DNA from: Akkermansiaceae bacterium | GTDB taxonomy: Bacteria; Verrucomicrobiota; Verrucomicrobiia; Verrucomicrobiales; Akkermansiaceae | Direction of reading: 5' to 3' | Assembly: GCA_903827375.1 (NCBI GenBank) | Contig: CAIKHZ010000067.1 | Coordinates: 1 to 54,071, forward strand | Length of the DNA stretch: 54,071 nucleotides | Shown: piece after piece, positions 43,169 to 51,291 of the stretch | Position numbering within the stretch: the first letter of the stretch is position 1 | How the letters are laid out: every line of letters starts with the position of its first letter | Position numbers and translations under genes: made by a program | The notes under the pieces: model-generated | What the model was told of the DNA's origin: nothing | What the model saw: only the letters and a program-made list of their open reading frames with translations | Database searches by the model: none

Positions 43169-45247
43169 ATGGTCGAACTTTCCGGAACAATTCTAACTCA
43201 GGCATACTATCACGTGAAGCCGTACGTGCCCAAGGGGGTCCGCTGGACATTGCGGAGGCACCGGGCGGCAAGTATCCGCAAGCGCCGAGCCAGCGTGTGG
43301 CCGATTGATAACGCCGCAGGAGCGACACCTGATGACTGGCCAGGCTGGCCCGATGGCAAGCGCTTCGCGTTGATTCTTACTCACGATGTCGAGACTCAGG
43401 AGGGTGTGGACAAGGTTCGGGCATTGGCGGAGATAGACCTGAAATTCGGCTTTCGATCCTCATTTAACTTTATTCCAGAAGGGGCGTACCGGGTGCCCGA
43501 TTCGCTCCGCGGGTGGCTCGTCGAAAATGGCTTGGAAGTAGGAGTGCATGATCTCAACCACGACGGTAAACTCTATCGATCTCGGGCAGCCTTCAAAGCC
43601 AAGGCGCAGCGGATCAATCATTACTTGCATGAGTGGAAAGCGACCGGATTTCGCTCGGGCTTCATGCTCCGCCAACTTGCTTGGCTGCATGATTTGGATA
43701 TTGAATACGAATGCTCGACTTTTGATACCGACCCCTTCGAGCCACAGCCGACTGGTGCCCATACGATCTTTCCCTATTTCATCTCCTGTCCAGACTCGGC
43801 GACGAGGCCGGGTCGCCGCAGAGGGTATGTCGAGCTGCCATACACCCTTCCGCAGGATTCGACGCTATTCTTGCTGCTGCGCGAGCCGGACGCGGCGATT
43901 TGGCAGCGCAAAGCCGAGTGGATCATCCAGCGCGGTGGCATGATTCTGATGAATGTGCACCCAGATTACATCGACATGACTGGAACCGGCGGCAAGATGA
44001 CATATCCTCTGGCCCACTACGAAGGGTTTCTCCGCTGGATCAGTGATCAATACCGTGAAGATGTCTGGCAGGTTCTACCACGCATCATCTCAAGCTTTCT
44101 TCACGCCTCCCAACCGCTGCTTCCGGATTCTATCGTCACTCCGCCGTTGTTGGCGTCCCTCCCCAGTTCTTCCATTATGAAGATTTGGATTGACTTGGAG
44201 AATACGCCTCACATTCCGTTTTTCCAGCCTATCATCCGCGAGTTGCGAAAAAGAGGTCACGAAGTAATTCTAACTGCCAGGGATGGCAATCAGACGTGCG
44301 AAATGGCGGGCTTTCACTCATTGGACTATCAGCGAGTCGGTCGGCATTACGGTCGGCACTTGACGGCCAAGGCCTTTGGGCTGGTCATAAGGAGTGCTCA
44401 GTTGTTGCGTTTCGCCCGGCGCGAGCGGCCGGACCTGGCGCTCAACCTTGGTTCAAGAAGCCAGAACCTCGCGGCTAAACTTCTCGGCATTCCTGTGGTT
44501 GAGATCATGGATTACGAGCACACAGCGGAGTTGCCAATGTTAGAATCCCGCTGGTATTTCACTCCAACCGCCGTATGCGCCGCAGTCCATGGCGGCAGGC
44601 CCACAGATCGCATCCGCACCTATGAAGGCATCAAGGAGGATGTCTATATATCTGATTTTCAGCCGGATGCCACGATTCTCGATCTGCTAGGCTTGCGCGA
44701 TGCCTGTTTAGTGGTTACGGCAAGACCACCGGCAACCGAAGCCCATTACCACAATGCGGAAGCTGAGTTGCTGTTTGAGCGGTTCATCGATCGGGCGCTT
44801 GAATGCCCTGATGCCAAGATCGTGCTGATGCCCCGAAACTCGCGCCAGGAGGCGCATTTGAGAACCCAATTTCCACTGTGGTTTACTAACTCGAAACTCG
44901 TGGTTCCGCAAGGGGTCATCGATGGCCTCAATCTCATTTGGCACTCCGATCTGGTGGTCAGTGGTGGCGGCACCATGAATCGCGAAGCCGCCGCCTTGGG
45001 CGTCCCGGTTTACAGCGTCTTCCGCGGCCCGATCGGTGCTGTGGATCGCCTTCTCTGCGATCAAAACCGTCTCGTTTTGGTTGAAACTCCCGATGATGTC
45101 GATTGTAGGATCCCTTTAGTGCCGCGCATTAGAGGCGAGTTGCCTATTCCACGAGGCTCCGGAGCACTCACAGAGATTCTGAATCACCTCGACGCTATTA
45201 TCACTTCGCTTTGCCCTCAGCTCGCAACGACTCTGGATGGACCGTAA
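43169..45247 (+). CDS. Polysaccharide deacetylase-like / DUF354 glycosyltransferase-like fusion
   Basis: 692-residue protein in two parts. Residues about 60-320 look like a NodB-type polysaccharide deacetylase (FALILTHDVETQEGVDKV with the Asp of the metal site, EVGVHDLNHDGKLY with His ligands, MILMNVHPDYID). Residues 337-692 form a complete DUF354 protein, resembling the UDP-GlcNAc 2-epimerase/GT-B fold (MKIWIDLENTPHIPFFQPI...ALNLGSRSQNLAAKLLGIPVVEIMDYEHT...DLVVSGGGTMNREAAALGVPVYSVFRGP). The halves are usually separate genes and are joined here without a stop; an internal ATG at 44177 could still start the second half alone. A TTG at 43094, directly after the previous stop, is the other possible start. 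It probably deacetylates and/or builds the exopolysaccharide. Confidence 0.8.
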   Translation: MVELSGTILTQAYYHVKPYVPKGVRWTLRRHRAASIRKRRASVWPIDNAAGATPDDWPGWPDGKRFALILTHDVETQEGVDKVRALAEIDLKFGFRSSFNFIPEGAYRVPDSLRGWLVENGLEVGVHDLNHDGKLYRSRAAFKAKAQRINHYLHEWKATGFRSGFMLRQLAWLHDLDIEYECSTFDTDPFEPQPTGAHTIFPYFISCPDSATRPGRRRGYVELPYTLPQDSTLFLLLREPDAAIWQRKAEWIIQRGGMILMNVHPDYIDMTGTGGKMTYPLAHYEGFLRWISDQYREDVWQVLPRIISSFLHASQPLLPDSIVTPPLLASLPSSSIMKIWIDLENTPHIPFFQPIIRELRKRGHEVILTARDGNQTCEMAGFHSLDYQRVGRHYGRHLTAKAFGLVIRSAQLLRFARRERPDLALNLGSRSQNLAAKLLGIPVVEIMDYEHTAELPMLESRWYFTPTAVCAAVHGGRPTDRIRTYEGIKEDVYISDFQPDATILDLLGLRDACLVVTARPPATEAHYHNAEAELLFERFIDRALECPDAKIVLMPRNSRQEAHLRTQFPLWFTNSKLVVPQGVIDGLNLIWHSDLVVSGGGTMNREAAALGVPVYSVFRGPIGAVDRLLCDQNRLVLVETPDDVDCRIPLVPRIRGELPIPRGSGALTEILNHLDAIITSLCPQLATTLDGP

Positions 45248-45278
45248 ACCCTGCGACTTATCCTCTATCTTCTATCCA

Positions 45279-46391
45279 ATGCTCTCACCCTTGAAACTCC
45301 TTTTGGTCGCCGGCGCTAGGCCGAATTTTATGAAAATCGCGCCACTGATCCACGCGATTCGGGCGAATAACGCCGCCTGCAACGGCAGCGGGCGGTCGAT
45401 CGACTTCAGGCTCGTCCACACCGGCCAGCACTATGACGCGAAAATGTCCGGAGTGTTTTTCCAAGAACTCGGCATCCCGGCCCCGGACCACGATCTGGAA
45501 GTCGGCTCTGGGTCCCATGCCGCTCAAACCGCCAACATCATGCTCGCCTTCGAACCGGTCTGCATGAGCGAAAAGCCTGACTGGGTGGTGGTAGTGGGTG
45601 ATGTCAATTCTACCCTGGCCTGCACCATGGTTGCCGCAAAACTCGGCATCCCCGTCGCCCACATCGAGGCCGGCCTGCGCAGCTTTGACCGCGCAATGCC
45701 CGAGGAACTCAACCGCCTCGTCACCGATGCCCTCGCCGACCTGCTCCTCACTCCATCGGCCGATGGCGATGACAATCTCCGCCGCGAAGGGGTGCCCGAG
45801 ACCAAAATCCGGCGGGTCGGCAATGTGATGATCGACTCGCTCGTCTCCCAGCTTGCTGAGGCCGATGCCGTCGGAACACTCCAACGACTCGGTCTGCAAC
45901 CCGGACGTTTTGTTTACGTCACCCTGCACCGTCCCTCCAACGTCGATGTCCGCGAGAATCTCAAGGTCATCGTGCACGAACTCGCATGTCTGTCCGAACA
46001 GTTCACTATCGCTTTCCCGATCCATCCGCGGACCCGCCAGAGGATGGGCGAGTTCGGCCTCAGCTTCGACGGCCACCCGGGTATCCGACCGCTCGAACCC
46101 CTCGGCTACCTCGACTCGCTCAATCTAACACGCCACGCGCGCTTCCTGCTCACGGACTCCGGCGGCCTGCAGGAAGAAAGCACCTACTTTCGGACCCCCT
46201 GCCTTACCCTGCGTCCCAACACCGAACGCCCGGTCACACTCACCCTCGGCAGCAACCGCCTCACTTCGGTGGCCACCCTGCGCTCTGATATCTCCCAACT
46301 CCTTGCCGCACCCGCCCGCATAGGCCAAGCCCCGCCGCTATGGGACGGCCGCACCGCTGGGAGAATCGTTGACGAACTGCTGGCGGGGTGA
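45279..46391 (+). CDS. wecB: UDP-N-acetylglucosamine 2-epimerase, non-hydrolysing (WecB/WbpI type)
   Basis: 370-residue cytoplasmic GT-B-fold epimerase. KLLLVAGARPNFMKIAPLI, HTGQHYDAKMSGVFF, VVVVGDVNSTLACTMVAAKLGIPVAHIEAGLRS, PEELNRLVTDALADLLL and LTDSGGLQEES are family signatures. WecB turns UDP-GlcNAc into UDP-ManNAc; the WbpI relative acts on UDP-GlcNAc(3NAc)A to make UDP-ManNAc(3NAc)A. Because genes for the 3-acetamido uronic acid are in the same cluster, the WbpI role is an attractive inference but cannot be told from sequence by eye. The start is set at ATG 45279, where homology begins; the upstream ATG at 45237 overlaps the previous gene. Confidence 0.93.
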   Translation: MLSPLKLLLVAGARPNFMKIAPLIHAIRANNAACNGSGRSIDFRLVHTGQHYDAKMSGVFFQELGIPAPDHDLEVGSGSHAAQTANIMLAFEPVCMSEKPDWVVVVGDVNSTLACTMVAAKLGIPVAHIEAGLRSFDRAMPEELNRLVTDALADLLLTPSADGDDNLRREGVPETKIRRVGNVMIDSLVSQLAEADAVGTLQRLGLQPGRFVYVTLHRPSNVDVRENLKVIVHELACLSEQFTIAFPIHPRTRQRMGEFGLSFDGHPGIRPLEPLGYLDSLNLTRHARFLLTDSGGLQEESTYFRTPCLTLRPNTERPVTLTLGSNRLTSVATLRSDISQLLAAPARIGQAPPLWDGRTAGRIVDELLAG

Positions 46392-46407
46392 AATGAGAAG
46401 AAAAGCA

Positions 46408-46459
46408 GAAAGTTGAAATACATAATTCGCTTCAGCGCGAAACTGCGATTTCAACTTTC
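46408..46459. repeat. Nested inverted repeat before the polymerase gene
   Basis: GAAAGTTGAAAT (46408-46419) pairs perfectly with ATTTCAACTTTC (46448-46459), and the loop holds a second dyad TTCGC/GCGAA. CAACTTTCAAC and CAACTCTCAAC words continue to about 46484. It resembles a small intergenic repeat element or a terminator of the epimerase gene. Confidence 0.6.
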
Positions 46460-46493
46460 AACTTTTCTTCCTCAACTCTCAACATTTCTTCCT

Positions 46494-47975
46494 TTGATCC
46501 GGATCACCCTGCTACTGCTCCTTGTCGCTTTCTTTTCCGTTTACGCGTGGAAAGATTGGTTTGTCAGTCTGTGTGGGGCCATTCTTCTGCTAGCAGTCGT
46601 CCGGCATCCGGACTTTCCCAATAATATCGGCGGGATTCAGGGGGGGAATCCGTGGAATGTCCTGATTCTTAGCATTTTACTGGCATGGGCGACTCGGCGC
46701 GGCGAGGAAGGACATGAGTGGGATATGCCGACGATTGCCGGGTGGATGCTGTTCGCTTGTTTTGTCGTGGTTGTCGTTGGAGTGATCCGGTTGCTCCTGA
46801 ATGACTATCCCACTGGGGAAACCAACGGTACGATTCTCAGCGAGTATCTGGTGAACACTGTCAAGTGGGTGATTCCCTCGCTGATTCTTTTTGACGCATG
46901 CCGGACGCGCCAGCGGGCGACCATCGCATTGGGAACCATCCTTTGCCTGTATTTTCTGCTAGCGATTCAAGTCATCCGCTGGATGCCCTTGTCCGAAGTT
47001 GGTAGCGGAAGCGATCTTTCGTCGCGGGCTTCGAAGATCACCCAGAATGAAATCGGCTACAACCGGGTGACCTTGTCAATGATGCTAGCGGGGGCTTCAT
47101 GGGCGGCGCTAGCAATGATGCCCGTCTTGAAGCAGAACCTCCCCCGCTTCATCATGCTTGGCGTCGCTGCTTTGATTGCTTTTGGCCAAGCTCTAACTGG
47201 CGGCCGAACGGGCTACGTCACCTGGATCGGAATAGGGATTGTGCTGGCTGCACTTCGCTGGCGCAAGTTACTTTTGATTTTACCGGTTGCGCTGCTGGCT
47301 ATCGGCGTATGCCTCCCTAGCGTGAGCCAGCGAATGTTCCAAGGTTTCGGTGGCCAGGAAGGGAATTTTACGGTTGGCACAAGCGCCTACGAAATGACCT
47401 CCGGACGGGACATCGCCTGGCCGGTGGTGATGGCGGAAATCGGCAAAGCTCCGCTGATCGGCTATGGTCGGGAGGGCATGATGACCACTGGCATTAGTGA
47501 CCGTCTGATGAATGAGTATGATGAGGCCTTTCCGCACCCCCACCAGGCTTACCTGCAGTTGCTGTTGGACAATGGAATCATGGGGTTTCTGCTGGTTATC
47601 CCCATTTTTCTCTACGTGATCAGGCACAGTTTCACTCAGCTGCTGGTACGGGACGATCCGCTGGTCTGTGCCATCGGTTGCACCGCTTTCTGCCTGGTAC
47701 TTGCATTGATGATCGGCGCCTTCGGTGGCCAAACCTTCTACCCCCGTGAGGGTGCAGTTGGCATGTGGGCGGCAATCGGCTTGTTGCTGCGCGTCCATGT
47801 AAATTCACGCCAAGCTGTAGAAACCGGCGAACCAATTTTCCCAGAGGAACTTCCCACCAAAGGGTTCTTCAACGGCCCGGAGGAGAACGGGGTTCCGAGT
47901 GAGGATCCCCCGGAGAGGATCTGGAATCACCACCAAGCCACATCCGATCCAGCCATTCTCAGCAGGTCCACATAA
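46494..47975 (+). CDS. O-antigen ligase/polymerase family protein (Wzy-like)
   Basis: About 493-residue integral membrane protein with roughly 10-12 hydrophobic helices and a large periplasmic loop before GKAPLIGYGREGMMTTG...HPHQAYLQLLLDNGIMGFLL, the Wzy_C/O-antigen ligase pattern (PHN/HPHQxYLQ...DxGxxG). It should polymerise repeat units on the periplasmic face of the inner membrane. The first 27 codons of the longer frame (from TTG 46413) fall inside an inverted-repeat element, so the TTG at 46494, just before the first helix, is the preferred start; no ATG is available near it. The C-terminal ~50 residues are hydrophilic and Pro/Glu-rich. Confidence 0.82.
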   Translation: MIRITLLLLLVAFFSVYAWKDWFVSLCGAILLLAVVRHPDFPNNIGGIQGGNPWNVLILSILLAWATRRGEEGHEWDMPTIAGWMLFACFVVVVVGVIRLLLNDYPTGETNGTILSEYLVNTVKWVIPSLILFDACRTRQRATIALGTILCLYFLLAIQVIRWMPLSEVGSGSDLSSRASKITQNEIGYNRVTLSMMLAGASWAALAMMPVLKQNLPRFIMLGVAALIAFGQALTGGRTGYVTWIGIGIVLAALRWRKLLLILPVALLAIGVCLPSVSQRMFQGFGGQEGNFTVGTSAYEMTSGRDIAWPVVMAEIGKAPLIGYGREGMMTTGISDRLMNEYDEAFPHPHQAYLQLLLDNGIMGFLLVIPIFLYVIRHSFTQLLVRDDPLVCAIGCTAFCLVLALMIGAFGGQTFYPREGAVGMWAAIGLLLRVHVNSRQAVETGEPIFPEELPTKGFFNGPEENGVPSEDPPERIWNHHQATSDPAILSRST

Positions 47976-47994
47976 ATCCAGCATCTCTCAATTC

Positions 47995-49491
47995 ATGATC
48001 CACGAAAATCACGGTTCTGCGGACAGGATGGCTTGGTCAACCTTATGCGCTTGGACCGCATCGTCCGCTGCGGGTACCGGATTGATCACCAGCACGTTTG
48101 CCTTGTCTCGGTGGCTGCCCCACCAGACCCAAATTCCTGGTGAGGTATTTCGTGACCTCATCGATGCATCCGCAGGCCATTCTGGTGTCTGGCCTGGTAT
48201 GGCTTCATTTGTTGTTGGCTATCTCTTATTCGTCCTTTTCTTGGGGGCAATTTCCCTTCTGATTTGGGGTTGTTGCGGTGGATGTCGATTGGCTGACTAC
48301 ATTGTGTTTTTCGTGATTCGGTTCAGGGGCTTATGTCTGTTAGCCATTCCAGCGATTGCTGCGACGGTCTTGCCGCCGCGGTGGATCCCTCTGATCTGGA
48401 TCTCAGCCTTGGGCATCATCGCGGTCGTGGCGTGGCTCACCGTGATGCGGTTCCCTGAATTTCTAGCAGACAGAACTGCTTTGGAACGCATCACCGGGCG
48501 GTTCAAGCGGTCGGCTGCACTTGGTCTCTCGGGAGTTGTTGGTTTTGGGATTCCGTTTTTACTGTGGCGTTTAGACCCCGGATCGGGTCGCGCGTTCGAG
48601 AAACTCCCGAACAGTCTGTGCCTGCTAAGTTTCGATAGCGAAGAGGATTGGCAAGGCAAGGATTCGACGGTTCAGGCGGAGATCCATCCCGGCGAAAGTT
48701 GCTATCTCGGGACGTTCGATTATGTCACATCGGGCTATTTGGATCAGTTGGTTGGCGGCCTTGCTTCGCGGAAAATCAGGGCGACATTCTATTGCACCCC
48801 AAACCTTGCCAAAGCACACCCTGAGGCGTTGCAAAAAATCTTGGCATCCGGTCATGAGATCGCCGTACACTTGCATCCCCACCAAGCGCGCAAGGTAGAT
48901 TATCCGTTCGTTTCCAGATATGATAAGGATCTCTGCGGGTATCCGAAGGATGATGTCCTTAAAATGATTTCGGATGCGAAAAACTCGGTGGAGTCGGCCG
49001 CTGGTGTACAGGCAAAAAGCTTTCGAAGCGGCGAATGGGCGTGCGATGCCGGCGTCGAGAATATATTGTCGAGAGCCGGTTTTGAAAGTTTCAGCAACCA
49101 TGATGCAACATTCCGACTCGGCAATGGAATGTGGCAGGTGGCGACAAGGAAGGATTTCGACATGCTCAAATCTCCAGAACTTATGCTCCTTCAAATCATG
49201 AAACAGAAGGATGATGGCACGATCATCCCATGCTTCAGCCATCCGATGGTGGGATTTGATCATGTGCGGAAAGAACCGAATTTCGAGGGTTTGGAGCACT
49301 ATTTTGCGATGCTTGATCTTGCGATAGAACGCTGCCCGAATGTAAGATTTGCCACCACCAGCGAAACCGTGGATCTCATCCGAGAGACCACCCCTTCGAT
49401 CCGGTTAAGAAGCTTCTTGGTTGTTGCGTTCGTGGCTGGCAATCTGAGCCTTGTTCGAGCGTCTTTAAGAATCGTTCGCCGCCTGGCCTGA
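47995..49491 (+). CDS. Membrane-anchored polysaccharide deacetylase
   Basis: 498-residue protein. The N-terminal ~210 residues hold about five hydrophobic helices (for example SFVVGYLLFVLFLGAISLLIW and LWISALGIIAVVAWL-like stretches). The NodB-like domain follows (about 215-480): CLLSFDSEEDWQ supplies the metal-binding Asp, ATFYCTPNLAKAHPEALQKILASGHEIAVHLHPHQ the HxxxH-type ligands, and SFRSGEWACDAGVENILSRAGF a typical RxGxW block. It probably N-deacetylates the growing or finished exopolysaccharide. The start at ATG 47995 lies just after the previous stop; the open frame upstream overlaps it. Confidence 0.82.
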   Translation: MIHENHGSADRMAWSTLCAWTASSAAGTGLITSTFALSRWLPHQTQIPGEVFRDLIDASAGHSGVWPGMASFVVGYLLFVLFLGAISLLIWGCCGGCRLADYIVFFVIRFRGLCLLAIPAIAATVLPPRWIPLIWISALGIIAVVAWLTVMRFPEFLADRTALERITGRFKRSAALGLSGVVGFGIPFLLWRLDPGSGRAFEKLPNSLCLLSFDSEEDWQGKDSTVQAEIHPGESCYLGTFDYVTSGYLDQLVGGLASRKIRATFYCTPNLAKAHPEALQKILASGHEIAVHLHPHQARKVDYPFVSRYDKDLCGYPKDDVLKMISDAKNSVESAAGVQAKSFRSGEWACDAGVENILSRAGFESFSNHDATFRLGNGMWQVATRKDFDMLKSPELMLLQIMKQKDDGTIIPCFSHPMVGFDHVRKEPNFEGLEHYFAMLDLAIERCPNVRFATTSETVDLIRETTPSIRLRSFLVVAFVAGNLSLVRASLRIVRRLA

Positions 49492-49539
49492 TCGTTCGGT
49501 CCTTAGCGATTTCCAAACCTTACTGCTGCTTCTTGTCCC

Positions 49540-50514
49540 ATGCCACAACTTGCCTACCTCCTCGCTGCCAGTCACTCTGGGTCCACCCTGTTGGCGATGT
49601 TGCTCGGTGCCCAAGCGGATGCCTGCACAACCGGAGAGTTAAAAGCAACCCATCTGGGAGACACTGACTCGTATCGTTGCTCGTGCCTCCAACCCATCCG
49701 GGATTGTGACTTCTGGAAACAGGTCAGCGTGGCCATGGCGTCCCGTGGTTATCCTTGGTTTGAGATCACCCGCGCTGGAACCAATACCTTTGAGATCGAG
49801 AGTCCCTACGCTCAGCGGTTGCTGGCACCTCTCTATCGAGGCGGTCTGCTCGAAACAATCAGAGACCTAGCGTTATCCTTCTCAGCCAGATGGTGTGCCA
49901 GACTAGCCGACAGCAATAGGCGCAACCTGGCCCTAATTGACTCGCTGCTGGAAGTCACCGGAGCAAAGGTGGTGATAGACTCGTCAAAGATCGCTCTCCG
50001 CTTGAAATACCTCCTAAAAATCCCCGGCCTCGATCTGCGAGTGATCCGCGTTATCCGCGACGGACGGGCCGTGTCCCTCACTTATACCGACGAGTGGAAT
50101 TTCGCAGACTCTTCAGACCCGAGGTTAAGAAGTGGTGGCTCCGGAACCCGCCACCTGCCACCGCGGAGTTCTTTGGCGGAAGCAGCCAACGAATGGAAGC
50201 GAAGCAACGAATCATGCGACGCCTTGATCGCCCGTCTGCCCATGACGCAGTGGACCGAAATCCGCTATGAGAACCTCTGCGCCGACCCTGAAGGCAGTTT
50301 GAAGCACCTTGCCTCATTTCTCGAGCTGGATCCTGATCAAGTCCATCTTGATTTCCGCGCCCAGCCCCAACATGTCATCGGTAACGGCATGCGAATGGAC
50401 ACGACTTCGGCGATCCGCCTGGATGAGCGCTGGAGATCTCATCTTAGCAATGATGATCTCCGAGTTTTCGATAAAATAGCGGGGAATCTTAATCGAAGCT
50501 ACGGCTATGTCTGA
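49540..50514 (+). CDS. Sulfotransferase family protein
   Basis: 324-residue PAPS-dependent sulfotransferase-like protein. The 5'-phosphosulfate loop is AASHSGSTLLAMLLG at the N-terminus. The 3'-phosphate-binding block is LRVIRVIRDGRAVSLTYTDEW, with the conserved Arg and Ser, and ASFLELDPDQ near the C-terminus is also typical. In this cluster it would add sulfate to a sugar of the exopolysaccharide. PAPS synthesis genes are not in the window. Confidence 0.85.
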   Translation: MPQLAYLLAASHSGSTLLAMLLGAQADACTTGELKATHLGDTDSYRCSCLQPIRDCDFWKQVSVAMASRGYPWFEITRAGTNTFEIESPYAQRLLAPLYRGGLLETIRDLALSFSARWCARLADSNRRNLALIDSLLEVTGAKVVIDSSKIALRLKYLLKIPGLDLRVIRVIRDGRAVSLTYTDEWNFADSSDPRLRSGGSGTRHLPPRSSLAEAANEWKRSNESCDALIARLPMTQWTEIRYENLCADPEGSLKHLASFLELDPDQVHLDFRAQPQHVIGNGMRMDTTSAIRLDERWRSHLSNDDLRVFDKIAGNLNRSYGYV

Positions 50515-50540
50515 GCAGGTAAACCATTAGAGAAAAATGT

Positions 50541-51254
50541 ATGAATGATATATACAAAAATATAATCAGGCGCCTCATCGGAAAGTGCGGAATTCGGATT
50601 TCCCGTGCTTCATCTATCAGATACGCTTATGATCGAGAGAATTATCCATTACTTAGTAGTACCTCGACTCCGGTGATTTTCGATGTCGGCGCAAACATCG
50701 GTCAGTCGACACTTTGGTATCTGAAAAGCTTTCCTGCTGCGATGGTGTATGCGTTTGAACCGCTTCCAAGTGTCTATAAAACATTGGCTTCAAATGTCGG
50801 CAAGCTTGAAAATGTTATCTGTATCCAGAAAGCAGTGGGGGAGAGAAACGAGGCTATTTACATTCCATCCATAAAATCAGAAACCATACAAACGATTCAG
50901 GTGTTAGGAATCGCATGTCAAGACAATCAATCAGATGTTAAGATCGATGTGTTGACAATTGACCGATTTGTAGAGCAGCAGGGTATTCCGATTTTGAGTA
51001 TTATTAAAACAGATACTGAAGGATATGATTTAGATGTCCTTAAGGGAGCTTCTGGAGTTTTGAAACAGCAGCGGATCAAATATGTTCTTTCTGAAGTAAG
51101 TATTCATGAAAGCGACTCACAACATACAAATCTATTTGTTCTGAGGGATTATCTTAAGGTGTTCGGCTATTCCTTTTGTTCATTCTTTGATGGTTACCAC
51201 GATGAGAATGGACGAATTCCATATTTTAACGCCCTTTTTCAGGCTGGTGACTGA
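50541..51254 (+). CDS. FkbM family SAM-dependent methyltransferase
   Basis: 237-residue methyltransferase. SAM motif I is VIFDVGANIGQSTLWYL (Asp48-Gly50), followed by VYAFEPLPSVYKTLASNV, IDVLTIDRFVEQQ and IIKTDTEGYDLDVLKGA, the FkbM signature. It likely O-methylates a sugar hydroxyl. The gene is strikingly AT-rich compared with its neighbours, with many AAA, ATT and TTA codons, which points to recent horizontal acquisition. It starts 26 bases after the sulfotransferase. Confidence 0.9.
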   Translation: MNDIYKNIIRRLIGKCGIRISRASSIRYAYDRENYPLLSSTSTPVIFDVGANIGQSTLWYLKSFPAAMVYAFEPLPSVYKTLASNVGKLENVICIQKAVGERNEAIYIPSIKSETIQTIQVLGIACQDNQSDVKIDVLTIDRFVEQQGIPILSIIKTDTEGYDLDVLKGASGVLKQQRIKYVLSEVSIHESDSQHTNLFVLRDYLKVFGYSFCSFFDGYHDENGRIPYFNALFQAGD

Positions 51255-51291
51255 GGTCTAGCGCATTGTTTTCATAATACCATCTACCACT

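Noticed and set aside
45285-46076. 263-codon antisense frame within the UDP-GlcNAc 2-epimerase gene
   Set aside because: It is fully covered by a conserved enzyme gene and shows no family signature.
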